From Streptomyces sp. R28 (lineage in GTDB: Bacteria; Actinomycetota; Actinomycetes; Streptomycetales; Streptomycetaceae), in assembly GCF_041052385.1 (NCBI RefSeq), contig NZ_CP163439.1, positions 8,855,001 to 8,919,000 of the forward strand: a DNA stretch of 64,000 nt, given 5' to 3'. The position numbers were made by a program, and so were the translations under genes. This document shows, one piece after another, positions 16,962 to 25,146 of the stretch (positions are counted from its first letter, which is position 1; each line of letters begins with the position of its first letter). The notes below the pieces were generated by a model. The model worked only from the letters and a program-made list of their open reading frames with translations, was not told the origin of the DNA and searched no databases.

Positions 16962-17272
16962 CGGATGAACAGTGGATCGACATCGAGCTGGCGGACGTTC
17001 AGCGCGTCGAGATCGAGTACTGCACCCAGTGCCGCTGGCTGCCCCGCGCGGCATGGCTGGCACAGGAGCTGCTGACGACCTTCGAGGCGGAGCTGTCCGA
17101 GCTGGCGCTGAAGCCCGGCACGGGCGGCGTCTTCGTCGTCCGCGTCGACGACGAGGTCGTATGGGACCGCAAGGAACAGGGCTTCCCGGAGCCCACGGCC
17201 GTGAAGCAGGCCGTACGCGACCGAGTGGCCCCGGGCAAGTCCCTGGGCCACTCGGACAAACCGGCTTCCTGA
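16958..17272 (+). CDS. SelT/SelW/SelH-like (Rdx) thioredoxin-fold protein
   Basis: 104 aa. IEYCTQCRWLPRAAWLAQEL places a CxxC motif at about residue 22 where selenoprotein W relatives have CxxU. The GTGGVFVVRVDD strand and QGFPEPTAVKQAVRD end are typical of the family. It is a likely redox protein, cysteine version. GTG 16958 overlaps the kinase stop codon, so translation is coupled; a functional link between kinase and redox protein is possible but unproven. It ends 4 bp before the convergent malate synthase gene. Confidence 0.85.
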   Translation: MTDEQWIDIELADVQRVEIEYCTQCRWLPRAAWLAQELLTTFEAELSELALKPGTGGVFVVRVDDEVVWDRKEQGFPEPTAVKQAVRDRVAPGKSLGHSDKPAS

Positions 17273-17276
17273 GGGC

Positions 17277-18902
17277 TCAGCCCCGCAGCTGCTCGTACGC
17301 CGGCAGCGTCAGGAAGTCCGCGTAGTTCTCGTCGAGGGAGACCTCCAGGAGCAGGTCGTGGGCCTGCTGCCAGTGGCCGGCCGCGAAGGCCTCCTCGCCG
17401 ATCTCGGCGCGGATGGCGGACAGTTCCTCGGCGGCGACCTTGCGGGCCAGCTCCGGGGTTGCCTTCTCGCCGTTCTCGAACTCGACGCCCGCGTTGATCC
17501 ACTGCCAGATCTGCGAGCGGGAGATCTCGGCGGTGGCCGCGTCCTCCATGAGGTTGAAGATGGCGACCGCGCCGAGGCCGCGCAGCCACGCCTCGATGTA
17601 ACGGATGCCGACCTGCACGGCGTTGATCAGGCCGTTGTACGTCGGCTTGGCTTCCAGGGAGTCGACGGCGATCAGGTCGGCCGCCTCGACGTGGACGTCC
17701 TCGCGCAGGCGGTCCTTCTGGTTCGGCTTGTCGCCGAGGACCTTGTCGAAGGACTCCATGGCGATCGGAACCAGGTCGGGGTGGGCGACCCAGGAGCCGT
17801 CGAAGCCGTCGCCGGCCTCGCGGTCCTTGTCGGCGCGGACCTTCTCGAAGGCCACCTTGTTGACCTCGGCGTCCCGGCGGGACGGGATGAACGCCGCCAT
17901 GCCGCCGATCGCGTGCGCGCCGCGCTTGTGGCAGGTGCGGACGAGGAGTTCGGTGTAGGCCCGCATGAACGGGGCCGTCATCGTCACCGCGTTGCGGTCC
18001 GGCAGGACGAACTTGGCGCCGCCGTCACGGAAGTTCTTGACGATGGAGAACAGGTAGTCCCAGCGGCCGGCGTTCAACCCGGCGGCGTGGTCGCGGAGTT
18101 CGTAGAGGATCTCCTCCATCTCGTACGCCGCCGTGATCGTCTCGATCAGCACGGTCGCGCGGATGGTGCCCTGCGGGATGCCGACGTAGTCCTGCGCGAA
18201 GACGAACACCTCGTTCCAGAGGCGGGCCTCCAGGTGCGACTCCGTCTTCGGGAGGTAGAAGTACGGGCCCTTGCCGAGGTCCAGCAGGCGCTGGGCGTTG
18301 TGGAAGAAGTACAGGCCGAAGTCGACCAGCGCGCCGGGGACCGGGGTGCCGTCCGCGTCGACGAGGTGGCGCTCGTTCAGGTGCCAGCCGCGGGGGCGCA
18401 TGACGACCGTCGCCAGCTCCTCGTTCGGGCGCAGGGCGTACGACTTGCCGGTGCGCTCGTCCGTGAAGTCGATGTTCCTGGTGTAGGCGTCGGCCATGTT
18501 CACCTGGCCGAGGATCACGTTCTCCCAGGTGGGCGCCGAGGCGTCCTCGAAGTCCGCGAGCCAGATCTTCGCGCCCGAGTTGAGGGCGTTGATGGTCATC
18601 TTGCGGTCGGTCGGGCCGGTGATCTCCACCCGGCGGTCCTGCAGCGCGGGCGGGCACGGGCCCACGCTCCAGGAGTCGTCCGCGCGGATCGCGGCCGTCT
18701 CGGGGAGGAAGTCGAGCGTGGACGTACGGGCGATCTCGGCGCGACGCTCCGCACGGCGGGCGAGGAGCTCGTCACGCCGGGGCGTGAACCGGCGGTGCAG
18801 CTCGGCCACGAAGGCGAGGGCCGCCTCGTTGAGGACCTCCTCCTGCCGGGGCAGGGGCTCGGCGTCGACGATGGCCAGCGGGGACGGCGCTGGTGCGGAC
18901 AT
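17277..18902 (-). CDS. aceB: Malate synthase A
   Basis: 541 aa, full length for the A isoform. Condenses glyoxylate with acetyl-CoA to malate. Conserved segments include ADFEDASAPTWENV, MRPRGWHLNERH, TVLIETITAAYEMEEILYEL, HAIGGMAAFIPSRRD, DGFDGSWVAHPDLV and IFNLMEDAATAEISRSQIWQW. AAGGAAG precedes the ATG at 18902. Allantoin breakdown yields glyoxylate, so this copy next to allB/alc probably serves ureide catabolism rather than only the glyoxylate bypass. A putative AllR site lies 129 bp upstream of the start. Confidence 0.95.
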   Translation of the reverse strand: MSAPAPSPLAIVDAEPLPRQEEVLNEAALAFVAELHRRFTPRRDELLARRAERRAEIARTSTLDFLPETAAIRADDSWSVGPCPPALQDRRVEITGPTDRKMTINALNSGAKIWLADFEDASAPTWENVILGQVNMADAYTRNIDFTDERTGKSYALRPNEELATVVMRPRGWHLNERHLVDADGTPVPGALVDFGLYFFHNAQRLLDLGKGPYFYLPKTESHLEARLWNEVFVFAQDYVGIPQGTIRATVLIETITAAYEMEEILYELRDHAAGLNAGRWDYLFSIVKNFRDGGAKFVLPDRNAVTMTAPFMRAYTELLVRTCHKRGAHAIGGMAAFIPSRRDAEVNKVAFEKVRADKDREAGDGFDGSWVAHPDLVPIAMESFDKVLGDKPNQKDRLREDVHVEAADLIAVDSLEAKPTYNGLINAVQVGIRYIEAWLRGLGAVAIFNLMEDAATAEISRSQIWQWINAGVEFENGEKATPELARKVAAEELSAIRAEIGEEAFAAGHWQQAHDLLLEVSLDENYADFLTLPAYEQLRG

Positions 18903-19030
18903 GAGCTGTCACTTCCTTCAGCGAACTACGAAGACGAGCGGTCGAGCTTTGGCACCGGGTGCCAGTCTTCCCGGATACGACGAGGAACGCCCGTGGAGCG
19001 GACGGGCGCTTCTGAACAGTGGATACTAGT

Positions 19031-19045
19031 TTCCTCATGGTGGAA
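19031..19045. promoter_or_regulatory. Putative AllR operator upstream of aceB
   Basis: TTCCTCATGGTGGAA fits the palindrome TTCC-N7-GGAA, also found twice in the allR-allB intergenic region. Assigned to AllR by motif sharing and pathway logic. Confidence 0.5.
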
Positions 19046-19111
19046 GTTCAATCGTTTGTTGATGTCGAGATTCTCTGAGTCGAGGGAACGTGGCTCTGGG
19101 TGCCACCTCCC

Positions 19112-19714
19112 TTACTCAAGGTGGGCGAGATCGGCCTCCGTGTCGATGTCGTAAGGCCGCGCCACATCCCCGCACTCGACGAGACGGATCGCCTCCTCAC
19201 GCTCCTTCAGATAGGCGCGTGCCCCTCGATCGCCGGTCGCAGTCGCCGCGATGCCCGCCCAGTGGGCGGCGCCGAAGAGAACGGGATGCCCGCGTACGCC
19301 GTCGTAGGCGGCCGAGGCGAGAGACGTCTCGTCCTCGTACGCGGCGAGCACGCGCGCGACCGCCTCCTCCCCGATGCCGGGCTGGTCGACGAGCGAGACG
19401 AGTGCCGCCCTCGCCCCCGTGCCGGCGAGCGAGTCGAGCCCGGCGCGCAGGGAGGACCCCATCCCGTCGGCCCAGTCGGGGTTCTCCACCAGCACACAGT
19501 CGCCGAACTCCGCCCGCTCCCGCACCGCGGCGGCCTGTGCGCCCAGCACCACGTGCACGCGGGCACAGCCGGCCGCGCGCAGCACCCCGACGGCATGCTC
19601 GACGAGCGGCCGGCCGCGGTGCCGCAGGAGTGCCTTGGGCCGTCCGCCGAGCCGTCGTCCACCGCCCGCGGCGAGGAGCAGACCGGCGACCGGGGGTGCT
19701 TCTTTCTCCGTCAT
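19112..19714 (-). CDS. MobA-like nucleotidyltransferase (molybdenum cofactor type)
   Basis: 200 aa. The N-terminal nucleotide-binding signature GLLLAAGGGRRLGGRPKALL and the VSLVDQPGIGEEAV motif (metal-binding Asp) identify the MobA/MocA NTP-transferase family, which adds CMP or GMP to molybdopterin. In a purine/ureide region it probably matures the cofactor of xanthine dehydrogenase, whose genes are not in this window. ATG 19714 was chosen with AGGA just upstream; an in-frame extension to 19795 is open but lacks a signal. Same direction as aceB, with the 209-bp aceB promoter region between. Confidence 0.82.
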   Translation of the reverse strand: MTEKEAPPVAGLLLAAGGGRRLGGRPKALLRHRGRPLVEHAVGVLRAAGCARVHVVLGAQAAAVRERAEFGDCVLVENPDWADGMGSSLRAGLDSLAGTGARAALVSLVDQPGIGEEAVARVLAAYEDETSLASAAYDGVRGHPVLFGAAHWAGIAATATGDRGARAYLKEREEAIRLVECGDVARPYDIDTEADLAHLE

Positions 19715-19899
19715 ACGTCCTGCATACCTGACGTCCGCGGGTGCGCCGGGTTTCGTTGGGCTGAATTTCGGTCCGTACGGTGGCGCGCCCGGCACGGGTG
19801 GCGTTTACTGACCCGCGTCCCCGGCGCCCGACCAATACCAGGGGGCTCGACGGGGGAGCGGGACTACGGGCGCACAACGGCGTGCGAGGGGGGAGTGCT

Positions 19900-20214
19900 G
19901 TGTTGCGGAGCTTGGGACAGAGGCCGGTGACGGGCAGCGACGAGGACCCGAGGGTGGCGGAACTGCGGACGGCGGTGTCCCGTCTGCGCCGCGAACTCGC
20001 CGCGCATCCCTCCGAGTTCCCCGACCGGGCCATCGCCGAGGACGAACTCGGCACGCTGGCCGCGATGATGATCGACGGGGCGCCGGAGATTCCGCGACTG
20101 CGCAGGTCGCTGCTGCTGATCGCCGGCGCGATCGGGTCGGTCAGCGCGCTGTCCCGGGGCCTGTCGGACGTACGCGACGCGGTGGACCTGTTCGGGGAAC
20201 CGCCGCGCCGCTGA
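19900..20214 (+). CDS. Small conserved protein (DUF5955-like)
   Basis: 104 aa, mostly helical and cytosolic, starting LRSLGQRPVTGSDEDPRVAE and containing ELRTAVSRLRRELAAHP, RLRRSLLLIAGAIGSVSALS and DVRDAVDLFG. I recall the family as DUF5955 in streptomycetes; function unknown. GTG 19900 was chosen because GGGGGAG lies seven bases upstream. It is flanked by genes of the ureide region but shares no operon with them. Confidence 0.7.
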   Translation: MLRSLGQRPVTGSDEDPRVAELRTAVSRLRRELAAHPSEFPDRAIAEDELGTLAAMMIDGAPEIPRLRRSLLLIAGAIGSVSALSRGLSDVRDAVDLFGEPPRR

Positions 20215-20241
20215 ACCGTGGCCGGCCCGCATGCCCCGCGC

Positions 20242-20550
20242 TCAGATGTCGACGACCGTCTCGTAGCCGCTGCTCTGCATGTCCTCGCACAGGACGTAGG
20301 CGGCGTCGAAGCGCTCCTTGAACTCGGGATCGCCCTGCCAGGCGCGCATCGAGTCGAGGTCCTGCCAGGTGGCGAAGGAAACGAAGGACGTCGGGTTCCT
20401 GAGGTCCCGGATCAGCCGGGCCCCGAGGAACCCCTGGTGTGCTTCTTTGGTCCAGGTGAGGAATTCCCGCCAGCGTTGGATGACCTCGTCGGCGCTGCCC
20501 TCTTTGACCTGCCACCGTCCCGAGGACCAGTGCTTGTTCTCCTGCAGCAT
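20242..20550 (-). CDS. Antibiotic biosynthesis monooxygenase-like (ABM) protein
   Basis: 102 aa, a single ABM-type ferredoxin-fold domain: HWSSGRWQVKEGSADEVIQR, LGARLIRDLRNPTSFVSFATW and MRAWQGDPEFKERFD. Such small dimeric proteins are often cofactor-free oxygenases or reactive-species scavengers; no substrate can be named. ATG 20550 fits a GAGGTGG site ten bases upstream; GTG 20559 is an alternative. It lies downstream of allR in the same direction with a 58-bp gap and may be co-transcribed. Confidence 0.75.
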   Translation of the reverse strand: MLQENKHWSSGRWQVKEGSADEVIQRWREFLTWTKEAHQGFLGARLIRDLRNPTSFVSFATWQDLDSMRAWQGDPEFKERFDAAYVLCEDMQSSGYETVVDI

Positions 20551-20608
20551 GGTGGCCACCTCGCTGTGTCGATGGTCCCCCGCCCCCAGGGTAGGCGCGC
20601 CCGCGGAT

Positions 20609-21406
20609 CTACGCCGTCGGAGTCGAGGTCGCCAGCGCCTCGGACAGCTCTATGGCCACCTGCTGCAGCATCGGCACGATCTTGTCCGTCGCGGCCTCCG
20701 TGACGCGGCCCGCCGGGCCCGAGATCGAAATGGCGGCCGCGGTGGGGGAGTTGGGGACCGAGACCGCGAGGCAGCGGACGCCGACCTCCTGCTCGTTGTC
20801 GTCGACCGCGTAGCCGTTGCGCCGCACGTCCTCCAGGGCCGCCAGGAAGCCGTCCGGGGTGGTGATCGTCTTCTCCGTGGCGGCGGGCATGCCGGTGCGG
20901 TACAGCAGGGCACGCACCTCCTCCGGCGGGAACCCGGCGAGCAGCGCCTTGCCGACACCCGTGGAGTGCGGCAGCACGCGCCGGCCGACCTCGGTGAACA
21001 TGCGCATCGAGTGCTTGGACGGCACCTGGGCGACGTACACGATCTCGTCGCCGTCGAGCAGGGCCATGTTCGCCGTCTCGCCGGTCTCCTCGACCAGTCG
21101 GGCGAGGTAGGGCCGGGCCCAGGTGCCGAGGAGCCGGGCGGCGGACTCGCCGAGGCGGATCAGGCGCGGGCCGAGGGCGTAGCGGCGGTTGGGCTGCTGG
21201 CGTACGTATCCGCACGCGACGAGCGTGCGCATGAGGCGGTGGATGGTGGGCAGTGGCAGCCCGCTGCTCGCGGACAGCTCGCTCAGGCCGACCTCGCCGC
21301 CCGCGTCGGCCATCCTCTCCAGCAGGTCGAAAGCGCGCTCGAGGGACTGGACACCGCCACTGTTGGGCCTGGCGGAGTCGGTGGTGCTGGCGCTGGACGT
21401 CGGCAC
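20609..21406 (-). CDS. allR: IclR-family repressor of allantoin genes
   Basis: 265 aa. The N-terminal winged helix (residues ~18-80) includes VQSLERAFDLLERMADAGGE, LSELSASSGLPLPTIHRLM and VRQQPNRRYALGPRLIRL. The C-terminal effector domain (~95-255) includes LPHSTGVGKALLAGFP and the CLAVSVPN segment around the conserved Cys. Divergent from allB, with two TTCC-N7-GGAA palindromes between, it matches AllR, the IclR regulator of allantoin catabolism described in S. coelicolor, which is released by allantoin-pathway intermediates. Gene identity rests on family plus gene order. Confidence 0.88.
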   Translation of the reverse strand: MPTSSASTTDSARPNSGGVQSLERAFDLLERMADAGGEVGLSELSASSGLPLPTIHRLMRTLVACGYVRQQPNRRYALGPRLIRLGESAARLLGTWARPYLARLVEETGETANMALLDGDEIVYVAQVPSKHSMRMFTEVGRRVLPHSTGVGKALLAGFPPEEVRALLYRTGMPAATEKTITTPDGFLAALEDVRRNGYAVDDNEQEVGVRCLAVSVPNSPTAAAISISGPAGRVTEAATDKIVPMLQQVAIELSEALATSTPTA

Positions 21407-21506
21407 GGCGCGTTCCTTTCGGGACCGGTGGGAGGGCGCAAGCCTACCCGCCAGTCGGTTGACTCCCCGCTTGTACGTAGCTACGTTCTGCTTGCTGGAA
21501 TTCTAA

Positions 21507-21521
21507 TTCCGCTTTGTGGAA
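21507..21521. promoter_or_regulatory. Putative AllR operator 1
   Basis: TTCCGCTTTGTGGAA, TTCC-N7-GGAA, in the allR-allB intergenic region. Just upstream, GGAATTCTAATTCC provides another near-palindrome sharing its TTCC half. Confidence 0.55.
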
Positions 21522-21614
21522 ACGTCCAGAGTGTATGGGGCGGGTGCACTGTGGAGAAGTGTGCTCTTGACGGCACGGAAACGGGAGCGGAGACTCCTTC
21601 AACAGAAAGTTGAA

Positions 21615-21629
21615 TTCCGTTACGCGGAA
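21615..21629. promoter_or_regulatory. Putative AllR operator 2
   Basis: TTCCGTTACGCGGAA, a near-perfect palindrome (TTCCG-N5-CGGAA) 27 bp before the allB start codon, suited to blocking allB transcription. Confidence 0.6.
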
Positions 21630-21655
21630 GTTAACGGCGGCAGAGAGGGGTTCGG

Positions 21656-22993
21656 GTGTCCGACGTCGAACTGGTGCTGCGCTCGACGCGCGTCATCACC
21701 CCGGAGGGGACGCGGGCCGCATCGGTCGCGGTCTCCGCCGGCAAGATCACGGCCGTACTCGGGTACGACGCCGAGGTTCCGGCCGGTGCCCGGCTGGAGG
21801 ACCTCGGCGACGACGTCCTGCTGCCCGGCCTGGTCGACACGCACGTGCACGTCAACGACCCCGGCCGCACCGAGTGGGAGGGCTTCTGGACCGCCACCCG
21901 CGCCGCGGCGGCCGGCGGCATCACCACCCTCGTCGACATGCCGCTCAACTCCCTCCCGCCCACCACGACGGTCGACAACCTCCGCACCAAGCAGGACGTC
22001 GCCGCCGACAAGGCGCACATCGACGTCGGCTTCTGGGGCGGCGCCCTGCCCGACAACGTCAAGGACCTGCGCCCGCTGCACGAGGCCGGGGTCTTCGGCT
22101 TCAAGGCCTTCCTGTCGCCGTCCGGCGTCGACGAGTTCCCGCACCTCGACCAGGACCGGCTCGCCCAGTCGCTGGCCGAGATCGCCTCCTTCGGCGGCCT
22201 GCTGATCGTGCACGCCGAGGACCCGCACCACCTCGACGTCGCCCCGCAGCAGGGCGGCCCCAAGTACGCCGACTTCCTGGCCTCGCGCCCGCGTGACGCG
22301 GAGGACACGGCGATCGCCCAGCTGATCGACCAGGCGAAGCGTCTCCACGCGCGCGTGCACGTACTCCACCTCTCGTCGAGCGACGCGCTGCCGCTGATCG
22401 CCGAGGCCAAGCGGGACGGCGTACGGATCACCGTCGAGACCTGCCCGCACTACCTGACCCTGACGGCCGAGGAAGTCCCGGACGGCGCCAGCGAGTTCAA
22501 GTGCTGCCCGCCGATCCGTGAGTCCGCCAACCAGGACCTGCTCTGGCAGGCGCTGGCCGACGGCACGATCGACTGCGTGGTGACCGACCACTCGCCGTCC
22601 ACGGCCGATCTGAAGACGGACGACTTCGCGACCGCCTGGGGCGGTATCTCCGGACTCCAGCTGAGCCTGGCGGCGGTGTGGACCGAGGCCCGCAGGCGCG
22701 GGCACGGTCTGGAGGACGTGGTCCGCTGGATGTCCGCGCGGACGGCGCAGCTCGTCGGGCTGGATCAGAAGGGCGCCATCGAGGCGGGCCGCGACGCCGA
22801 CTTCGCCGTCCTCGCGCCCGACGAGACGTTCACCGTGGACCCGGCCGCCCTCCAGCACCGCAACCGTGTGACGGCGTACGCGGGCAAGACCCTGTACGGC
22901 GTCGTGAAGTCCACCTGGCTGCGCGGCGAACGCATCGTGGCCGAGGGCGAGTTCACCGACCCGAAGGGCCACCTGCTCACCCGCGCCCTCTGA
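21656..22993 (+). CDS. allB: Allantoinase
   Basis: 445 aa. Hydrolyses allantoin to allantoate; amidohydrolase superfamily with a binuclear metal site. Metal ligands are visible in LVDTHVHVNDPGR (HxH), FKAFLSPSG (carboxylated Lys), LIVHAED, VLHLSSSDA and VVTDHSPST (Asp). Length is normal for the family. GTG 21656 follows GAGAGG. Directly downstream, 47 bp away, is allantoicase, forming an allB-alc operon. Confidence 0.96.
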   Translation: MSDVELVLRSTRVITPEGTRAASVAVSAGKITAVLGYDAEVPAGARLEDLGDDVLLPGLVDTHVHVNDPGRTEWEGFWTATRAAAAGGITTLVDMPLNSLPPTTTVDNLRTKQDVAADKAHIDVGFWGGALPDNVKDLRPLHEAGVFGFKAFLSPSGVDEFPHLDQDRLAQSLAEIASFGGLLIVHAEDPHHLDVAPQQGGPKYADFLASRPRDAEDTAIAQLIDQAKRLHARVHVLHLSSSDALPLIAEAKRDGVRITVETCPHYLTLTAEEVPDGASEFKCCPPIRESANQDLLWQALADGTIDCVVTDHSPSTADLKTDDFATAWGGISGLQLSLAAVWTEARRRGHGLEDVVRWMSARTAQLVGLDQKGAIEAGRDADFAVLAPDETFTVDPAALQHRNRVTAYAGKTLYGVVKSTWLRGERIVAEGEFTDPKGHLLTRAL

Positions 22994-23040
22994 CCGACTC
23001 TCCCGCACCCGCAGCGGCCGATTCCTGAAAGGCACACCTC

Positions 23041-24165
23041 GTGACGGCGATACCCAGCTTCACTGGCGACGCGAACCCCTACGGAGGCGGCGACCCGTAC
23101 GCGGACTACCGCACCGCCGACTTCCCCTTCACCCAGTACGCCAACCTCGCCGACCGCCGGCTCGGCGCCGGTGTCGTCGCCGCCAACGACGAGTTCTTCG
23201 CCCAGCGCGAGAACCTGCTGGTGCCCGAGCGAGCCGAGTTCGACCCCGAGCACTTCGGGCACAAGGGCAAGATCATGGACGGCTGGGAGACCCGGCGGCG
23301 GCGCGGCGCCTCCGCCGAGCACCCGTGGCCGACGGCCGAGGACCACGACTGGGCGCTGGTGCGCCTCGGCGCGCCCGGGGTGATCCGCGGGATCGTCGTC
23401 GACACCGCCCACTTCCGCGGCAACTACCCGCAGGCGGTGTCCATCGAGGGCGCCTCGGTGCCGGGCTCTCCGTCGCCCGAGGAACTGCTGGCGGACGACG
23501 TGAAGTGGACCCCGCTGGTGCCGCGCACGCCGGTGGGCGGGCATGCGGAGAATGGTTTCTCCATCGCCGTCGAACAGCGCTTCACCCACCTGCGGGTCAA
23601 CCAGCACCCCGACGGCGGCATCGCGCGCCTGCGCGTGTACGGCGAGGTGGCACCGGACCCGCGGTGGCTGGAGGTGCTCGGCACCTTCGACGTGGTCGCC
23701 CTGGAGAACGGCGGCCAGGCCGAGGACGCCTCCAACCTCTTCTACTCGCCCGCCACGAACACCATCCAGCCGGGCCGCTCCCGCAAGATGGACGACGGCT
23801 GGGAGACGCGCCGACGCCGCGACCAGGGCAACGACTGGATCCGCTACCGGCTGGTGGCGCAGTCCCAGATCCGGGCGATCGAGATCGACACGGCGTACCT
23901 GAAGGGCAACAGCGCGGGCTGGGCGTCGGTCTCGGTGAAGGATGCCGATGAGAGTGGGGCCGGCGAGTGGACCGAGATCCTCCCGCGCACCCGCCTCCAG
24001 CCCGACACCAACCACCGCTTCGTCCTGCCGACCCCCGCCGTCGGCACGCACGCGCGCGTGGACATCTTCCCGGACGGCGGCATCTCCCGCCTGCGGCTGC
24101 ACGGCTCGCTGACCGAACAGGGGGCGACGGGGCTGGCGGCTCGCCATCAGGAGCTGGGCGGCTGA
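23041..24165 (+). CDS. alc: Allantoicase
   Basis: 374 aa. Hydrolyses allantoate to ureidoglycolate and urea. It shows the two repeated allantoicase domains: the first has GKIMDGWETRRRRG and VIRGIVVDTAHFRGNYPQ (~70-140), the second has RKMDDGWETRRRRDQGND and IRAIEIDTAYLKGNSAGW (~245-300), each ending in an FPDGGI/HPDGGI-type turn. GTG start after GAAAGG. Second gene of the allB operon; products feed urea release and glyoxylate, linking to aceB. Confidence 0.95.
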   Translation: MTAIPSFTGDANPYGGGDPYADYRTADFPFTQYANLADRRLGAGVVAANDEFFAQRENLLVPERAEFDPEHFGHKGKIMDGWETRRRRGASAEHPWPTAEDHDWALVRLGAPGVIRGIVVDTAHFRGNYPQAVSIEGASVPGSPSPEELLADDVKWTPLVPRTPVGGHAENGFSIAVEQRFTHLRVNQHPDGGIARLRVYGEVAPDPRWLEVLGTFDVVALENGGQAEDASNLFYSPATNTIQPGRSRKMDDGWETRRRRDQGNDWIRYRLVAQSQIRAIEIDTAYLKGNSAGWASVSVKDADESGAGEWTEILPRTRLQPDTNHRFVLPTPAVGTHARVDIFPDGGISRLRLHGSLTEQGATGLAARHQELGG

Positions 24166-24190
24166 AACGCCCCTGGGGCCCGAAGGACCC

Positions 24191-24257
24191 GTGGGCCCGC
24201 TGACTTCGGGGCCCGCTGACTCCGTGGGCCCGCTGAACCCGTGAGCCCGCTGAACCC
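24191..24257. repeat. Four 17-bp tandem repeats
   Basis: Four units of GTGGGCCCGCTGAMYCC (24191, 24207, 24224, 24241), with the last two nearly identical. They lie between alc and the convergent SDR gene, just before the terminator hairpin, so they are non-coding. Confidence 0.7.
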
Positions 24258-24258
24258 G

Positions 24259-24294
24259 TGGGGCGCACCGGCTGGACAGCGCTGGTGCGCCCCA
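24259..24294. terminator. Hairpin terminator between alc and SDR genes
   Basis: TGGGGCGCACC (24259-24269) pairs exactly with GGTGCGCCCCA (24284-24294) around a 14-base loop. Placed between convergent genes, it can stop transcription from both sides. Confidence 0.75.
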
Positions 24295-24301
24295 CGTCAC
24301 G

Positions 24302-25069
24302 TCACGCCGCGTGGCCCCCGTCCACCGCGAACTCGGCGCCCGTGACGTAGTCCGCCCCGGCCAGATACGCCACCGTCGCCGCCACCTCGTCGACCGCCCC
24401 GAACCGCCCCAGGGCGGTCATCGCCGCCTGGCCGGCCGCGTACGGGCCGTCGGCGGGGTTCATGTCCGTGTCGATGGGACCGGGGTGGACGATGTTCGCC
24501 GTGATGCCGCGCGGGCCCAGCTCACGGGCCAGGGCTTTCGTCAGGCCGATCAGGGCCGACTTGCTGGTCGTGTAGAGCGTTCCGCCGGGGCCCGGCACGC
24601 GCTGGGCCATGCAGCTGCCGATCGTGATGATCCGACCTCCTGCCGCCATGCGGGCGGCCGCTGCCTGTGAGGCCAGGAAGACGCCCCGGACGTTCACGGC
24701 GAGGACCCGGTCCACGTCCGCGAGCGACAGGCCCTCCAGGGGACCCAGCACGCCGACCCCGGCGTTGTTCACCAGCACGTCCAGGCCCCCCAGCGCCTCC
24801 GCCGTACGCCTCACCGCGTCCGCCGCCTCGGTCGCCTCCGCGGAGTCCGCCCGCAGGGCCACGGCCCGCCGTCCCAGCGCCTGAACGGCCTGTACGACCT
24901 CCTCGGCCGCCTCCTTGCCGCTGACGTAGGTCACGGCGACGTCCGCGCCCTCCCGCGCGAGCCGCAGGGCCGTCGCCGCGCCGATGCCGCGGCTGCCGCC
25001 GGTGACCAGGGCGACCTTGCCGTGCAGGGTTTCGTGAGTGGTTGTCATGGGTCCGTAAGTGGTTGTCAT
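24302..25069 (-). CDS. Short-chain dehydrogenase/reductase
   Basis: 255 aa. Rossmann-fold NAD(P)(H) oxidoreductase, classical SDR: cofactor motif VTGGSRGIGAA (TGxxxGIG), DVLVNNAGVG (NNAG), a Ser in IITIGSCM, YTTSK (Tyr-x-x-x-Lys), and a VDGGHAA end. Close to the FabG/glucose-1-dehydrogenase-like group; substrate unknown. A 21-bp duplication at the front gives two start codons (25069 and 25048), each beginning MTTT; neither has a strong ribosome binding site, so the true start is uncertain. Confidence 0.9.
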   Translation of the reverse strand: MTTTYGPMTTTHETLHGKVALVTGGSRGIGAATALRLAREGADVAVTYVSGKEAAEEVVQAVQALGRRAVALRADSAEATEAADAVRRTAEALGGLDVLVNNAGVGVLGPLEGLSLADVDRVLAVNVRGVFLASQAAAARMAAGGRIITIGSCMAQRVPGPGGTLYTTSKSALIGLTKALARELGPRGITANIVHPGPIDTDMNPADGPYAAGQAAMTALGRFGAVDEVAATVAYLAGADYVTGAEFAVDGGHAA

Positions 25070-25146
25070 GGGTCCATCCCAGCGCCGCGCGGCCCGAAGT
25101 GCTGGCGGCGAACGGACACCGAGATCGGGGGGAAACGGGACCCGGG

